A DNA stretch of 64,000 bases. Source: Rhizobium sp. SEMIA4064. Lineage in GTDB: Bacteria > Pseudomonadota > Alphaproteobacteria > Rhizobiales > Rhizobiaceae. Positions within the stretch are counted from its first letter, which is position 1. Every line of letters starts with the position of its first letter. The stretch covers positions 1 through 64,000 of the forward strand of contig NZ_PYJN01000016.1 in assembly GCF_003025035.1 (NCBI RefSeq), read 5' to 3'. The notes under the pieces were generated by a model. It did no database searches. It had not been told where the DNA came from and saw only the letters and a list, made by a program, of their open reading frames with translations. This document shows, piece by piece, positions 17,300 through 24,703 of the stretch. A program made the position numbers and the translations under genes.

Positions 17300-17319
17300 G
17301 CGGAAATTTGCGTTTCCGC
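17300..17319 (-). other. Stem-loop in the desulfurase-sufB gap
   Basis: GCGGAAA and TTTCCGC make a perfect 7-base stem with a 6-base loop in the 148-base gap between the first desulfurase gene and sufB. It could be an RNA-processing or stability element that sets different levels of the two parts of the operon; no T tract follows on the minus strand. Confidence 0.4.
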
Positions 17320-17332
17320 AAAATTGTGGCCG

Positions 17333-18499
17333 TTAGGCCGCAGCTCCGGCGGGTTTACGCCGCCCGGCAATTCTGCCAAACGCAGCAATCGCGCGCTCGA
17401 CATCCTCTTCGGTCGTCGCAAATCCAAGCGAAATACGCAGCGCCCCGAGCTTGGGGTCGCAACCCATCGCCATCAGCACATGGCTTTCGCCCACCTTGCC
17501 GGAGGAACAGGCGGAGCCCGCCGAAATCGCCACTCCTTCGAGATCGAAGGCGATCTGTCCGGTTTCGGACTTCAACCCCGGCAGGGTGAAGAAACTGGTA
17601 TTTGGCACGCGGGGACCGCCTTCGCCATGTATAATGACATCCGACGCGGCAATCCGCATGCCCTCCTCCAGCCGATCGCGAAGTTTCGCGACGGCCGCGT
17701 TGCGGCTATCGAACTCAGCAATGGCAGCCACAGCGGCCGCACCGAAGCCGATGACGGCCAGCGCGTTCTCGGTGCCGGAACGATGCCCTTTTTCCTGTCC
17801 GCCACCATGAATCAGCGGCTTTGGCATCAGCACTTCGCCGCGGGAGACGAGCGCGCCGGCCCCCTTCGGTCCGCCGATCTTATGCGACGAGACGATGAGG
17901 AAATCGGCGCCGATCTCGTTGATATCGATCGGAATCCGGCCTGCCGCCTGCACGGCGTCGACGACGAAAATGCCGCCGAATGCCTGCACGATGCGAGCCG
18001 CTTCGTATACGGGCTGCAGAATACCGGTTTCGTTGTTGGCAAGCATGATCGCCACCATCGGCAGCCCGCTTGCCTTGTCATGCGCAGAAAGCATCGCTTC
18101 CAGCGCAAGCAGATCGACGACACCGTCCGAAGTCACCGGAATTTCGCTGATCTTTTCCTTTGGGAAACGACCGCCTTCGCGCAGCGCGGGATGCTCGATT
18201 GCCGATATATAGAGATGGCCGATCGCAAGCGGCGTGCGGCCCATGCGGAATTCCGGCGTCAGCACCATGTTGGCGGCTTCAGTCGCGCCGCTGGTAAAGA
18301 CGACATGCGCTGGTTCGGCGCCCGTCAGACTTGCGACCTGCCGGCGCGCGGCTTCGATCGCCGCCCGGGTGGCACGGCCTTCGCCATGAACAGAATTGGG
18401 GTTTCCATAGAGGTCCAAGGCGTGCAACATAGCGTCGCGCGCCGCCGGATGAAGCGGTGCGGTGGCATTCCAGTCGAGATAAAGGCGCGTTGCCGCCAT
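17333..18499 (-). CDS. Cysteine desulfurase, IscS/NifS-type (group I)
   Basis: First gene of the suf operon: a 388-residue PLP enzyme with the group I pattern. PLP Lys207 is in VSSHKIGGPKG, cofactor-stacking His103 in AIEHPAL, and the persulfide Cys331 in SAGSACSSGKVGESHV, on a long mobile loop, unlike the SufS-type enzyme later in the operon. In Agrobacterium the equivalent gene is called sufS2. It may supply sulfur to other acceptors such as tRNA thiolation (TtcA is also in this window), which is inference. The C terminus ends in a short basic/Ala tail. Confidence 0.93.
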   Translation of the reverse strand: MAATRLYLDWNATAPLHPAARDAMLHALDLYGNPNSVHGEGRATRAAIEAARRQVASLTGAEPAHVVFTSGATEAANMVLTPEFRMGRTPLAIGHLYISAIEHPALREGGRFPKEKISEIPVTSDGVVDLLALEAMLSAHDKASGLPMVAIMLANNETGILQPVYEAARIVQAFGGIFVVDAVQAAGRIPIDINEIGADFLIVSSHKIGGPKGAGALVSRGEVLMPKPLIHGGGQEKGHRSGTENALAVIGFGAAAVAAIAEFDSRNAAVAKLRDRLEEGMRIAASDVIIHGEGGPRVPNTSFFTLPGLKSETGQIAFDLEGVAISAGSACSSGKVGESHVLMAMGCDPKLGALRISLGFATTEEDVERAIAAFGRIAGRRKPAGAAA

Positions 18500-18625
18500 A
18501 ATCTTCTTCCTGCCTGACGAAGCCTTGTTGTGCCCGGCTCATTTTCCTTGAAATTTCAGCCGGGCATGCCTTATGACACGTTCCACAAACCGTTGCACAA
18601 ACAACGCGTGGAAGATCGTGCCAAG

Positions 18626-18642
18626 TTTCGAATTGTTCTAAA
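18626..18642 (-). promoter_or_regulatory. Irr box (ICE motif) at the suf promoter
   Basis: On the minus strand the sequence reads TTTAGAA-CAA-TTCGAAA, one mismatch from the ICE consensus TTTAGAA-N3-TTCTAAA bound by the haem/iron regulator Irr in Rhizobiales. It begins 6 bases after the predicted -10 box, thus over the start point of transcription, a position suited to repression. Confidence 0.7.
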
Positions 18643-18647
18643 CTGCG

Positions 18648-18676
18648 TTCTAGAAAAGATGAGCGCATTAGTCAAG
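18648..18676 (-). promoter_or_regulatory. Predicted promoter of the suf operon
   Basis: On the minus strand CTTGAC (18671-18676), 17 bases, then CTAGAA (18648-18653), close to the rhizobial consensus CTTGAC-N17-CTATAT. The 5' leader to the first gene would be about 140 bases. The Irr box lies just downstream and the RirA-type box covers the -35 side of the spacer. Confidence 0.65.
18660..18674 (-). promoter_or_regulatory. RirA-type iron-responsive operator (TGA-N9-TCA)
   Basis: TGA, nine bases, TCA at 18660-18674 matches the short iron-responsive operator linked to RirA in Rhizobium. The match alone is weak because the motif is short, but it overlaps the -35 hexamer and spacer of the promoter for an operon known to be RirA-controlled in relatives. 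Confidence 0.55.
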
Positions 18677-18732
18677 TCAACTTGCTGCGTCCCACATGGT
18701 TTGAACGCAGAAAAAGAAGAGCCGGAGTATCG

Positions 18733-19410
18733 ATGCCCGAAGTTATTTTCAACGGCCCCGCAGGCCGCCTTGAAGGCCGCTATCAGCCCTCCAAGGAAAA
18801 GAGCGCCCCGATAGCGATTATCCTGCACCCGCATCCGCAATTCGGCGGCACGATGAACAATCAGGTCGTCTACCAGCTCTTCTATATGTTCCAGAAGCGC
18901 GGTTTCACGACGCTTCGCTTCAATTTCCGCGGCATCGGCCGCAGCCAGGGCGAATTCGACCATGGTGCCGGCGAATTGTCGGATGCCGCATCGGCGCTCG
19001 ACTGGGTGCAGAGCCTGCATCCGGATTCCAAGAGCTGCTGGGTCGCCGGCTATTCCTTCGGCGCCTGGATCGGCATGCAGCTTCTGATGCGCCGCCCGGA
19101 AATCGAAGGCTTCATGTCGATTGCGCCGCAGCCGAACATCTACGACTTCTCGTTCCTGGCGCCCTGCCCGTCCTCCGGCCTGATCATCAACGGTGATTCC
19201 GACAAGGTCGCCCCGGAAAAAGACGTCAACGGCCTCGTCGAAAAGCTGAAGACGCAAAAGGGCATCCTCATCACCCACAAGGTCGTCCCCGGCGCCAACC
19301 ACTTCTTCAACGGCCAAGTCGATACGCTGCTCGGCGAATGCGAAGACTACCTCGACCGTCGTCTGAACGGCGAACTGGTGCCGGAACCGGCAGCCAAGAG
19401 GATCAGGTAA
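18733..19410 (+). CDS. Alpha/beta-hydrolase of the small esterase (YtaP/CIB-like) type
   Basis: A 225-residue hydrolase starting MPEVIFNGPAGRLEGRYQP after GGAG. Features: HPHPQFGGTMNN near the oxyanion site, NFRGIGRSQGEFDHG, nucleophile Ser in GYSFGAW, acid in NGDSDKVAP and His in GANHFF. This pattern is shared by a widely conserved family of uncharacterised bacterial hydrolases. No signal peptide. It is divergent from the suf operon, and its 5' region shares the DNA holding the iron operators, so it could be affected by them. The frame opens earlier at a TTG (18682) but lacks family residues there. Confidence 0.88.
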   Translation: MPEVIFNGPAGRLEGRYQPSKEKSAPIAIILHPHPQFGGTMNNQVVYQLFYMFQKRGFTTLRFNFRGIGRSQGEFDHGAGELSDAASALDWVQSLHPDSKSCWVAGYSFGAWIGMQLLMRRPEIEGFMSIAPQPNIYDFSFLAPCPSSGLIINGDSDKVAPEKDVNGLVEKLKTQKGILITHKVVPGANHFFNGQVDTLLGECEDYLDRRLNGELVPEPAAKRIR

Positions 19411-19418
19411 TTTTATTC

Positions 19419-19562
19419 CCTTCTCCCCTCGGGGAGAAGGTGCTCGAAAGGCGAATGGGGGCTCGTCGCATCGCGGCGGCGAGCTGCTGAAAAGCAATAT
19501 CACCTCCCAATGACGCCCCCTCAACCCGAGCTTCGCTCGGCCTTCTCCTCGTTGGGGCGAAG
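19419..19562. repeat. Intergenic repeat with terminal hairpins between convergent genes
   Basis: Left end: CCTTCTCCCC/GGGGAGAAGG with a 2-base loop (19419-19440). Right end: a perfect CCGAGC/GCTCGG hairpin (19526-19540) and then a degenerate copy of the same CCTTCTCC...GGGCGAAGG palindrome. It fills the gap between two converging genes and resembles the CTTCTCCCC-type repeats of Rhizobiales; it could serve as a two-way transcription stop. Confidence 0.55.
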
Positions 19563-19569
19563 GTATGCG

Positions 19570-20088
19570 TTACCGCGACATCTTAAAACAAAGACCTGAA
19601 ACGCCATCAATGATGATCGGCGAACGGTATTGCATGCCGATCTTGCGGAGAACCCGCTGCGACGCGGTGTTTTCCGGATGCGTGAAGGCGATGAACTGGC
19701 TGGCGAAACCGCGTTGGAAAAACCAGTCGGCAAGCGCGCCCGCAATTTCGGTCGCATAGCCGTTTCCCCAGGCGTCCTGGCGGATGGAATAGCCGAGCTC
19801 GAATTCGCCGCGGTCGCGCTCCTCCTGAAACCGGGAGAAGCCGGCCCGGCCGATGAAACGGCCGTCGTCGCGTCGGAGCATCTTGTATTTCGTCACGCCG
19901 TCGCCGGCCTGCTCGCCAAACCAGCTTTTCAGGCGATCCTCGGCCTTCTCCAAAGTCCAGGGAGCGGCGCCGGAAAGATAACGCGTCGTCTCGATGGTCG
20001 AATGCAGTTGCCGAATCATTTCGGCATCATTTTTGTCCCACATCGTTAGAATCAGGCGCGGGGTTTCGAGTATGATGGTGTCACTCAT
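19570..20088 (-). CDS. GNAT-family N-acetyltransferase
   Basis: A 172-residue acetyltransferase of the RimJ/RimL-like group: LETPRLILTMWDKNDAEMI at the N terminus, IGRAGFSRF in the middle, acetyl-CoA site around ELGYSIRQDAWGNGYATEI and the C-terminal ENTASQRVLRKIGM. Acceptor unknown. Start at MSDTIILETP (20088) follows GGCAGGCAA; the frame opens 21 codons earlier without homology. Single gene between the repeat-filled gap and the caspase-like gene. Confidence 0.9.
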   Translation of the reverse strand: MSDTIILETPRLILTMWDKNDAEMIRQLHSTIETTRYLSGAAPWTLEKAEDRLKSWFGEQAGDGVTKYKMLRRDDGRFIGRAGFSRFQEERDRGEFELGYSIRQDAWGNGYATEIAGALADWFFQRGFASQFIAFTHPENTASQRVLRKIGMQYRSPIIIDGVSGLCFKMSR

Positions 20089-20242
20089 TTGCCTGCCTGC
20101 TTTCGTGATGGATCTGAAGCCCGCGATACGCCGCATAAGTGCTAAACGCACGGCAGGATTTCAACAAGCGCGATCAGGCGGCAATCCTGATGGAAAAGGC
20201 CCGCCGAAGCGGGCCTTCAGATCATCGCGAGATATTATTCAA

Positions 20243-22537
20243 TCACTGGCATGCAGGCAGGCCCGGAGCACCGCACTTCTTCTTTTCCGGAGGTTTTTGC
20301 GGCGCGGGTGGCGGTTTCTTTGCCTGCGGCTGAGGCTGCGCCCTGGGTTGAGCCTGCGGCTTCGGAGCCGGTGCCTGCTGCTGGACGACCCTTGGCTGGG
20401 GTTGTGGCCGAGGTTGAGCCTGTGGTTTCGGAGCGGGTGCCTGCTGCTGCACGGCTACATGAGGCACAGGCTTTGGTTGGGCAGCGGGCGGATTGACATG
20501 TCGTGGCGGCGCCGCAGCGACATGTGGCTGGTTGCCGACCTGCGGCTGTCTATTAACGACCGCATTGGGTTTCGGGGGAACCTTGGCGACAACGGGCGGC
20601 GTCGCTGGATTCACCGGCTGGCCATGAGCATTGGGTTTCGGGGCTGCGGCAACAGAATTCTGCTTCACGCTTGGAGCCGCCTGAGGTGCCGGTGTCTTTG
20701 CAACCTGATTTTGACCCTTCACAGCAGGCGTGTTGCCAGCAGGTGGTAGCGGCTGCTTTGCCTGAGGCGCTCCCTGATTGTTCGGCACCTTGCCGGCAGG
20801 CGGTAGGGGCTGGCCACTGGCACCGGGAAGTGTGTGAGCGGCAGCGTTTCCAGTCTGTGGCTGAACCGAAGGTGCCACCGCCGGAGCGGTTGCGGGCGCC
20901 GCTTTGACGGCTGGAGCCGGAGTCTGCTTCTGCAGAACCGCGGCCTTCTTTTGCACCGAAGGCGGCAAGGCAACGTGCATCGCCGCCGCGCCCGCTCCGG
21001 CGATGACGGCTGCGGCGCCGAGCTTCTGTCCTGTCGTCAGCCCCGGTGCGGTAGGTGCAGCCCCGTTTTCGTTCACGGTCGTATTGTTTACGACGGTGTT
21101 GTGGATGTTGTTGAAGTAGATGTTGTTTTGGGGCGGCGCGACATCGCGTGGCGGCTCGACCCATTCTTGAACCGGAACAAAGACCGGGTCCGGCAATACG
21201 TAGAGATCGACCGAAGACCGCGGCGGCTCAAGCACGACGAAATCCGGTGGCGGCGGCGCCAGGAAGACGACGGGCGGCGGCGGAGCGTAACCGAAGTCGG
21301 CATCATCGAAATAAAGGACGCGCCGGTCGACATAGACGATTTCAGGCGGCGGCGGTGGCGGCACGTCATATTCGATCACGGTGAACGACGACGGCGGTTC
21401 AAGTGCTGCCTCGAAATGTTCCAGGCGGCGCCGGGCATCCCAGACATGAGGACCTCGCGGATAGCGTCTTAGGTAGGACCAATAGGCCTCTGGCGTGTCC
21501 GCAACCCAGGTCTCGCGCCAAGTGATTGCTTCGCGACGGGCGGCCATGATGGCGCGCACCCGCCTCGCCATGGGGTCGTTCGGATAGGCGGCCAGGAAAT
21601 CCTCATAGCCCCGCATCGTGTCGCGATCGAGCGCGGCGAAATAGGCATCCCGTTCGTCGAAATCGCGGATCGCCTTCGTTCGGATCGCAGCATTATCGTA
21701 GCTGGAAACCTGAGCGGCTGGCGCATTGGGGCCGCGATCGAAGAAGGTGAAGGCGTTGTTGAATTTGGAGGCATTCCACGAGATCTGCGCGCCCTTGGTC
21801 AAATCGCTAACCCGCAGTCGTGTCCGGTCGAACACATCGCCGAGCGACAGGCCGCCGACGCGGATCATCTCCGCCAGCGCATGCGCATAGGAACCATAGG
21901 GGCCTGCCTCCTGCGGCGCGACCGTACCGGGTGCCGCATTGAAGGCGATCAACTGATTGGCGTCGGGATCGACAAGCGCCAGGCCACCGGCGAGCGGCTG
22001 ATTGGACTGCACGAATGGATTGGCCCTCGCCGCATCGAGCACGACGATGCTGCCGCGATTGTTGAGAGCGGCCAGCGATTTGGTGAAATCGCTCGTCCGC
22101 ACGGCCTGGAGTGGAACATCCGTGGCATTGGCTATTTGAGCGTCCACAGGCACGAAATAATTATCGCCCTGATACTGCACTCCGTAGCCCGCCAGATAGA
22201 CGAAAACGATGGTATCGGGACCTGACGCATTCGCTTTCGTCAGAAAGTCCCTCATCGCGTCGCGTAACCCGTTCTGGTCGAGGTCGCGCGCGCCGATCAC
22301 ATCGAAGCCGGCGGCCTGCAGCGTTTGCGCAATCAGGCCGGCATCATTCGCCGGCGTCGGCAAGGCGCCTGCCTGGTAGGCGGCATTGCCCACCACAAGC
22401 GCTATTCTCTTTTCGGGGGAACCTTGGGCTGCGGCTGCGCTTGCAACAGCGATACCAGCCAAAACCAACATCATGGCAAAGAATGCCCGGATCGTCTTTC
22501 TGAGTGACGATCCCATCATCGAAAGCATTGGTGACAT
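20243..22537 (-). CDS. Secreted caspase-fold protein lacking the catalytic dyad, Pro/Gln-rich tail
   Basis: A 764-residue protein with a signal peptide (residues 1-38, ending AAAAQG), a p20-like caspase domain (about 42-290), a tryptophan/aromatic helical stretch (320-400), a Pro-rich linker, NNIYFNNIHNTVVNNTT, a short Ala/Gly membrane-like segment, and a 200-residue tail of Pro, Gln, Ala and Lys. In active family members the dyad lies in AGHG and LDACR; here they read AGYG (Tyr118) and LDAAR (Ala170), so peptidase activity should be lost while the fold, including NYFVPVDAQ and ARANPF, is kept. The tail contains the 14-residue unit QQQAPAPKPQAQPR twice. Start MSPMLSMMGSS follows GGAAGAAACGAG. 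Probably a periplasmic binding or structural pseudoenzyme. Confidence 0.85.
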   Translation of the reverse strand: MSPMLSMMGSSLRKTIRAFFAMMLVLAGIAVASAAAAQGSPEKRIALVVGNAAYQAGALPTPANDAGLIAQTLQAAGFDVIGARDLDQNGLRDAMRDFLTKANASGPDTIVFVYLAGYGVQYQGDNYFVPVDAQIANATDVPLQAVRTSDFTKSLAALNNRGSIVVLDAARANPFVQSNQPLAGGLALVDPDANQLIAFNAAPGTVAPQEAGPYGSYAHALAEMIRVGGLSLGDVFDRTRLRVSDLTKGAQISWNASKFNNAFTFFDRGPNAPAAQVSSYDNAAIRTKAIRDFDERDAYFAALDRDTMRGYEDFLAAYPNDPMARRVRAIMAARREAITWRETWVADTPEAYWSYLRRYPRGPHVWDARRRLEHFEAALEPPSSFTVIEYDVPPPPPPEIVYVDRRVLYFDDADFGYAPPPPVVFLAPPPPDFVVLEPPRSSVDLYVLPDPVFVPVQEWVEPPRDVAPPQNNIYFNNIHNTVVNNTTVNENGAAPTAPGLTTGQKLGAAAVIAGAGAAAMHVALPPSVQKKAAVLQKQTPAPAVKAAPATAPAVAPSVQPQTGNAAAHTLPGASGQPLPPAGKVPNNQGAPQAKQPLPPAGNTPAVKGQNQVAKTPAPQAAPSVKQNSVAAAPKPNAHGQPVNPATPPVVAKVPPKPNAVVNRQPQVGNQPHVAAAPPRHVNPPAAQPKPVPHVAVQQQAPAPKPQAQPRPQPQPRVVQQQAPAPKPQAQPRAQPQPQAKKPPPAPQKPPEKKKCGAPGLPACQ

Positions 22538-22820
22538 ACTCGTTTCTTCCACGAAACACGCGACGCACACCCCAGTCAGCATAGAACATTAGGATTGGAT
22601 TTGGGCGAATGCGCGGCATGTCCCCGGCGGCTTCGGGGCGATGTTGCGATCTATTCACGTTCGGACACGCCCATTTACAGACCTACCCCCGCCGAAACTT
22701 TCTATCCGTTCCACCAAAATGATGACGCGTCGGCAAATCGATGCTAAACGCGCCCGGCGACATTCAACAACAGCGACTTCGCCGCCTAGTACACCTGCGG
22801 CGCCCCGAGAGACCAAGATC

Positions 22821-24077
22821 ATGGCTGAGTTCAAATCCGATTTCCTGCGCACCCTGCAAGAGCGCGGCTTCATCCACCAGATTTCCGATGAAGCCGGCCT
22901 CGACTCTCTGTTCGCCAAGGAAACCGTGACGGCCTATATCGGCTTCGACCCGACGGCGCCGAGCCTGCATGCGGGCTCGCTGATCCAGATCATGATGCTG
23001 CATTGGCTGCAGGCGACCGGTCACCGCGCCGTCTCGCTCATGGGCGGCGGCACCGGCATGGTGGGCGACCCCTCTTTCAAGGAGGAATCGCGTCAGTTGA
23101 TGACGGTCGATACGATCGAAAGCAACATCGCCTCGATCAAGCGCGTCTTCTCCAACTACCTGACATATGGCGAAGGCCCCAAAGACGCATTGATGATCAA
23201 CAATGCGGAGTGGCTGCGCTCGCTCAACTACCTCGAATTCCTGCGTGACGTCGGCCGGCACTTCTCCGTCAACCGCATGCTGTCTTTCGAGAGCGTCAAA
23301 ATGCGCCTGGATCGCGAACAGTCGCTGTCCTTCCTCGAATTCAACTACATGATCCTGCAGGCCTACGATTTCGTGGAGCTCGCCAAACGTTACGATTGCC
23401 GCCTGCAGATGGGCGGTTCGGATCAGTGGGGCAATATCGTCAACGGCATCGATCTCGGCCACCGCATGGGTACGCCGCAGCTCTACGCACTGACTTCGCC
23501 GCTGCTCACCACCTCCTCCGGCGCCAAGATGGGCAAGTCGGCCTCGGGTGCGGTCTGGCTGAACGCCGACCTGCTCTCGGCCTACGACTTCTGGCAATAC
23601 TGGCGCAACACCGAGGATGCGGACGTATCTCGTTTCCTGAAGCTCTACACCACGCTGCCGATGGACGAGATCGCGCGCCTCTCCGCGCTCGCCGGCTCGG
23701 AGATCAATGAGGTCAAGAAGATCCTCGCGACGGAAGTCACGGCGATCCTGCATGGCCGCGAAGCAGCCGAACTTGCGGCCGAAACCGCACGCAAGACCTT
23801 TGAGGAAGGCGGCCTTTCCGAAAACCTGCCATCCGTCGACGTTCCCGCGTCCGAACTTGACGCAGGCATCGGGCTGCTTTCGCTGATCGTCCGCGCAGGT
23901 CTCGCCGGCTCGAACGGCGAAGCCCGCCGTCACGTCCAGGGCGGCGCCGTGCGTATCAACGATCAGGCGATCAGCGACGAACGCAAGGTGATCGGCAGCG
24001 GCGAAATCACCGCAGATGGCGTCATCAAGCTTTCGCTCGGCAAGAAGAAGCACATTCTGATCCGTCCGGCGGCTTAA
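22821..24077 (+). CDS. tyrS: Tyrosyl-tRNA synthetase
   Basis: Charges tRNA-Tyr. The product from [12 protein letters not shown] (418 residues) has the class I signatures: HIGH-like PSLHAG near residues 50-55, GGSDQWGN for tyrosine binding, and KMGKS in place of KMSKS. A C-terminal S4 domain spans roughly 350-415 ([20 protein letters not shown]). The frame is open 180 bases upstream, but residue similarity starts at this ATG. A strong terminator follows at 24101. Confidence 0.96.
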   Translation: MAEFKSDFLRTLQERGFIHQISDEAGLDSLFAKETVTAYIGFDPTAPSLHAGSLIQIMMLHWLQATGHRAVSLMGGGTGMVGDPSFKEESRQLMTVDTIESNIASIKRVFSNYLTYGEGPKDALMINNAEWLRSLNYLEFLRDVGRHFSVNRMLSFESVKMRLDREQSLSFLEFNYMILQAYDFVELAKRYDCRLQMGGSDQWGNIVNGIDLGHRMGTPQLYALTSPLLTTSSGAKMGKSASGAVWLNADLLSAYDFWQYWRNTEDADVSRFLKLYTTLPMDEIARLSALAGSEINEVKKILATEVTAILHGREAAELAAETARKTFEEGGLSENLPSVDVPASELDAGIGLLSLIVRAGLAGSNGEARRHVQGGAVRINDQAISDERKVIGSGEITADGVIKLSLGKKKHILIRPAA

Positions 24078-24100
24078 GAGGCTGCCCAACACTGAAACGC

Positions 24101-24133
24101 AAGAAGCCGGCGCATTTCGCCGGCTTCTTCGTT
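24101..24133 (+). terminator. Intrinsic terminator after tyrS
   Basis: AAGAAGCCGGCG and CGCCGGCTTCTT form a perfect 12-base stem with a 5-base loop, followed by CGTTTT. It lies 23 bases after the tyrS stop. Confidence 0.85.
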
Positions 24134-24278
24134 TTCAACGACTGAGCGCTCGATCTAGGCAATAGCCGAACAAGCCGCATTGACGAAATATCGGCGCCGG
24201 AAGCAATTTTGTGCTCCATCATGTCGGACCGATGCATTTCCGTACGTCCTATGCAGAGATCAATTCTGGAGGTGAGTT

Positions 24279-24605
24279 ATGGACGAGCTGCCGGTGATCA
24301 AAACGAGGCGTAAAGGCAGAAGCCTCACGCAGAGCATGCTGATTCCAAGCGAGGAAATGGTCGCTGGGGCGCTTCGGGCGGCCCCACGAGGCGAGTTGTC
24401 AGATATTGCGGAGATAAGACGGGCGCTTGCCAAGGAACACGGGGCGGATGCCTGCTGCCCTATCACCGTTCAGAGACACCTCGTACAAATCAGTCAAAGC
24501 GGCGCCGCTCCCTTTTGGCGCGTTGTAGATCCCGATCGCCCCTTCGCTCGACGCATGATCGGTGGGCCGGAACGCATACGCGAGCGGTTGGCGGGTGAAA
24601 AATGA
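24279..24605 (+). CDS. Small basic protein of unknown function
   Basis: A 108-residue basic protein with a very strong ribosome-binding site (GGAGGTGA seven bases before ATG). Segments are LPVIKTRRKGRSLTQSMLIP, a helical part around ELSDIAEIRRALAKEHGAD, then CCPITVQRHLVQISQ and PFWRVVDPDRPFARRMIGG. The helix followed by PFWRVVD recalls the winged-helix DNA-binding half of alkylguanine methyltransferase-like proteins, which end near HRVV, but the match is loose and I would not assign function. Similar proteins occur in other Rhizobiales (from memory). Stand-alone gene between tyrS and the AsmA-like gene. Confidence 0.7.
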   Translation: MDELPVIKTRRKGRSLTQSMLIPSEEMVAGALRAAPRGELSDIAEIRRALAKEHGADACCPITVQRHLVQISQSGAAPFWRVVDPDRPFARRMIGGPERIRERLAGEK

Positions 24606-24703
24606 CCCATGTCCTCCAATGCCTGCCGATATGAGATGACAGTGGTGGAAATTGAAATGGGACCGGCGTAGCCGATAGCAACCGCCCTACTCCGTGCGTT
24701 TAC

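Noticed and set aside
24279..24605. Assignment as an alkyltransferase-like DNA repair protein
   Set aside because: The resemblance is limited to a short PFWRVVD stretch and lacks the PCHR motif or its usual replacement in context.
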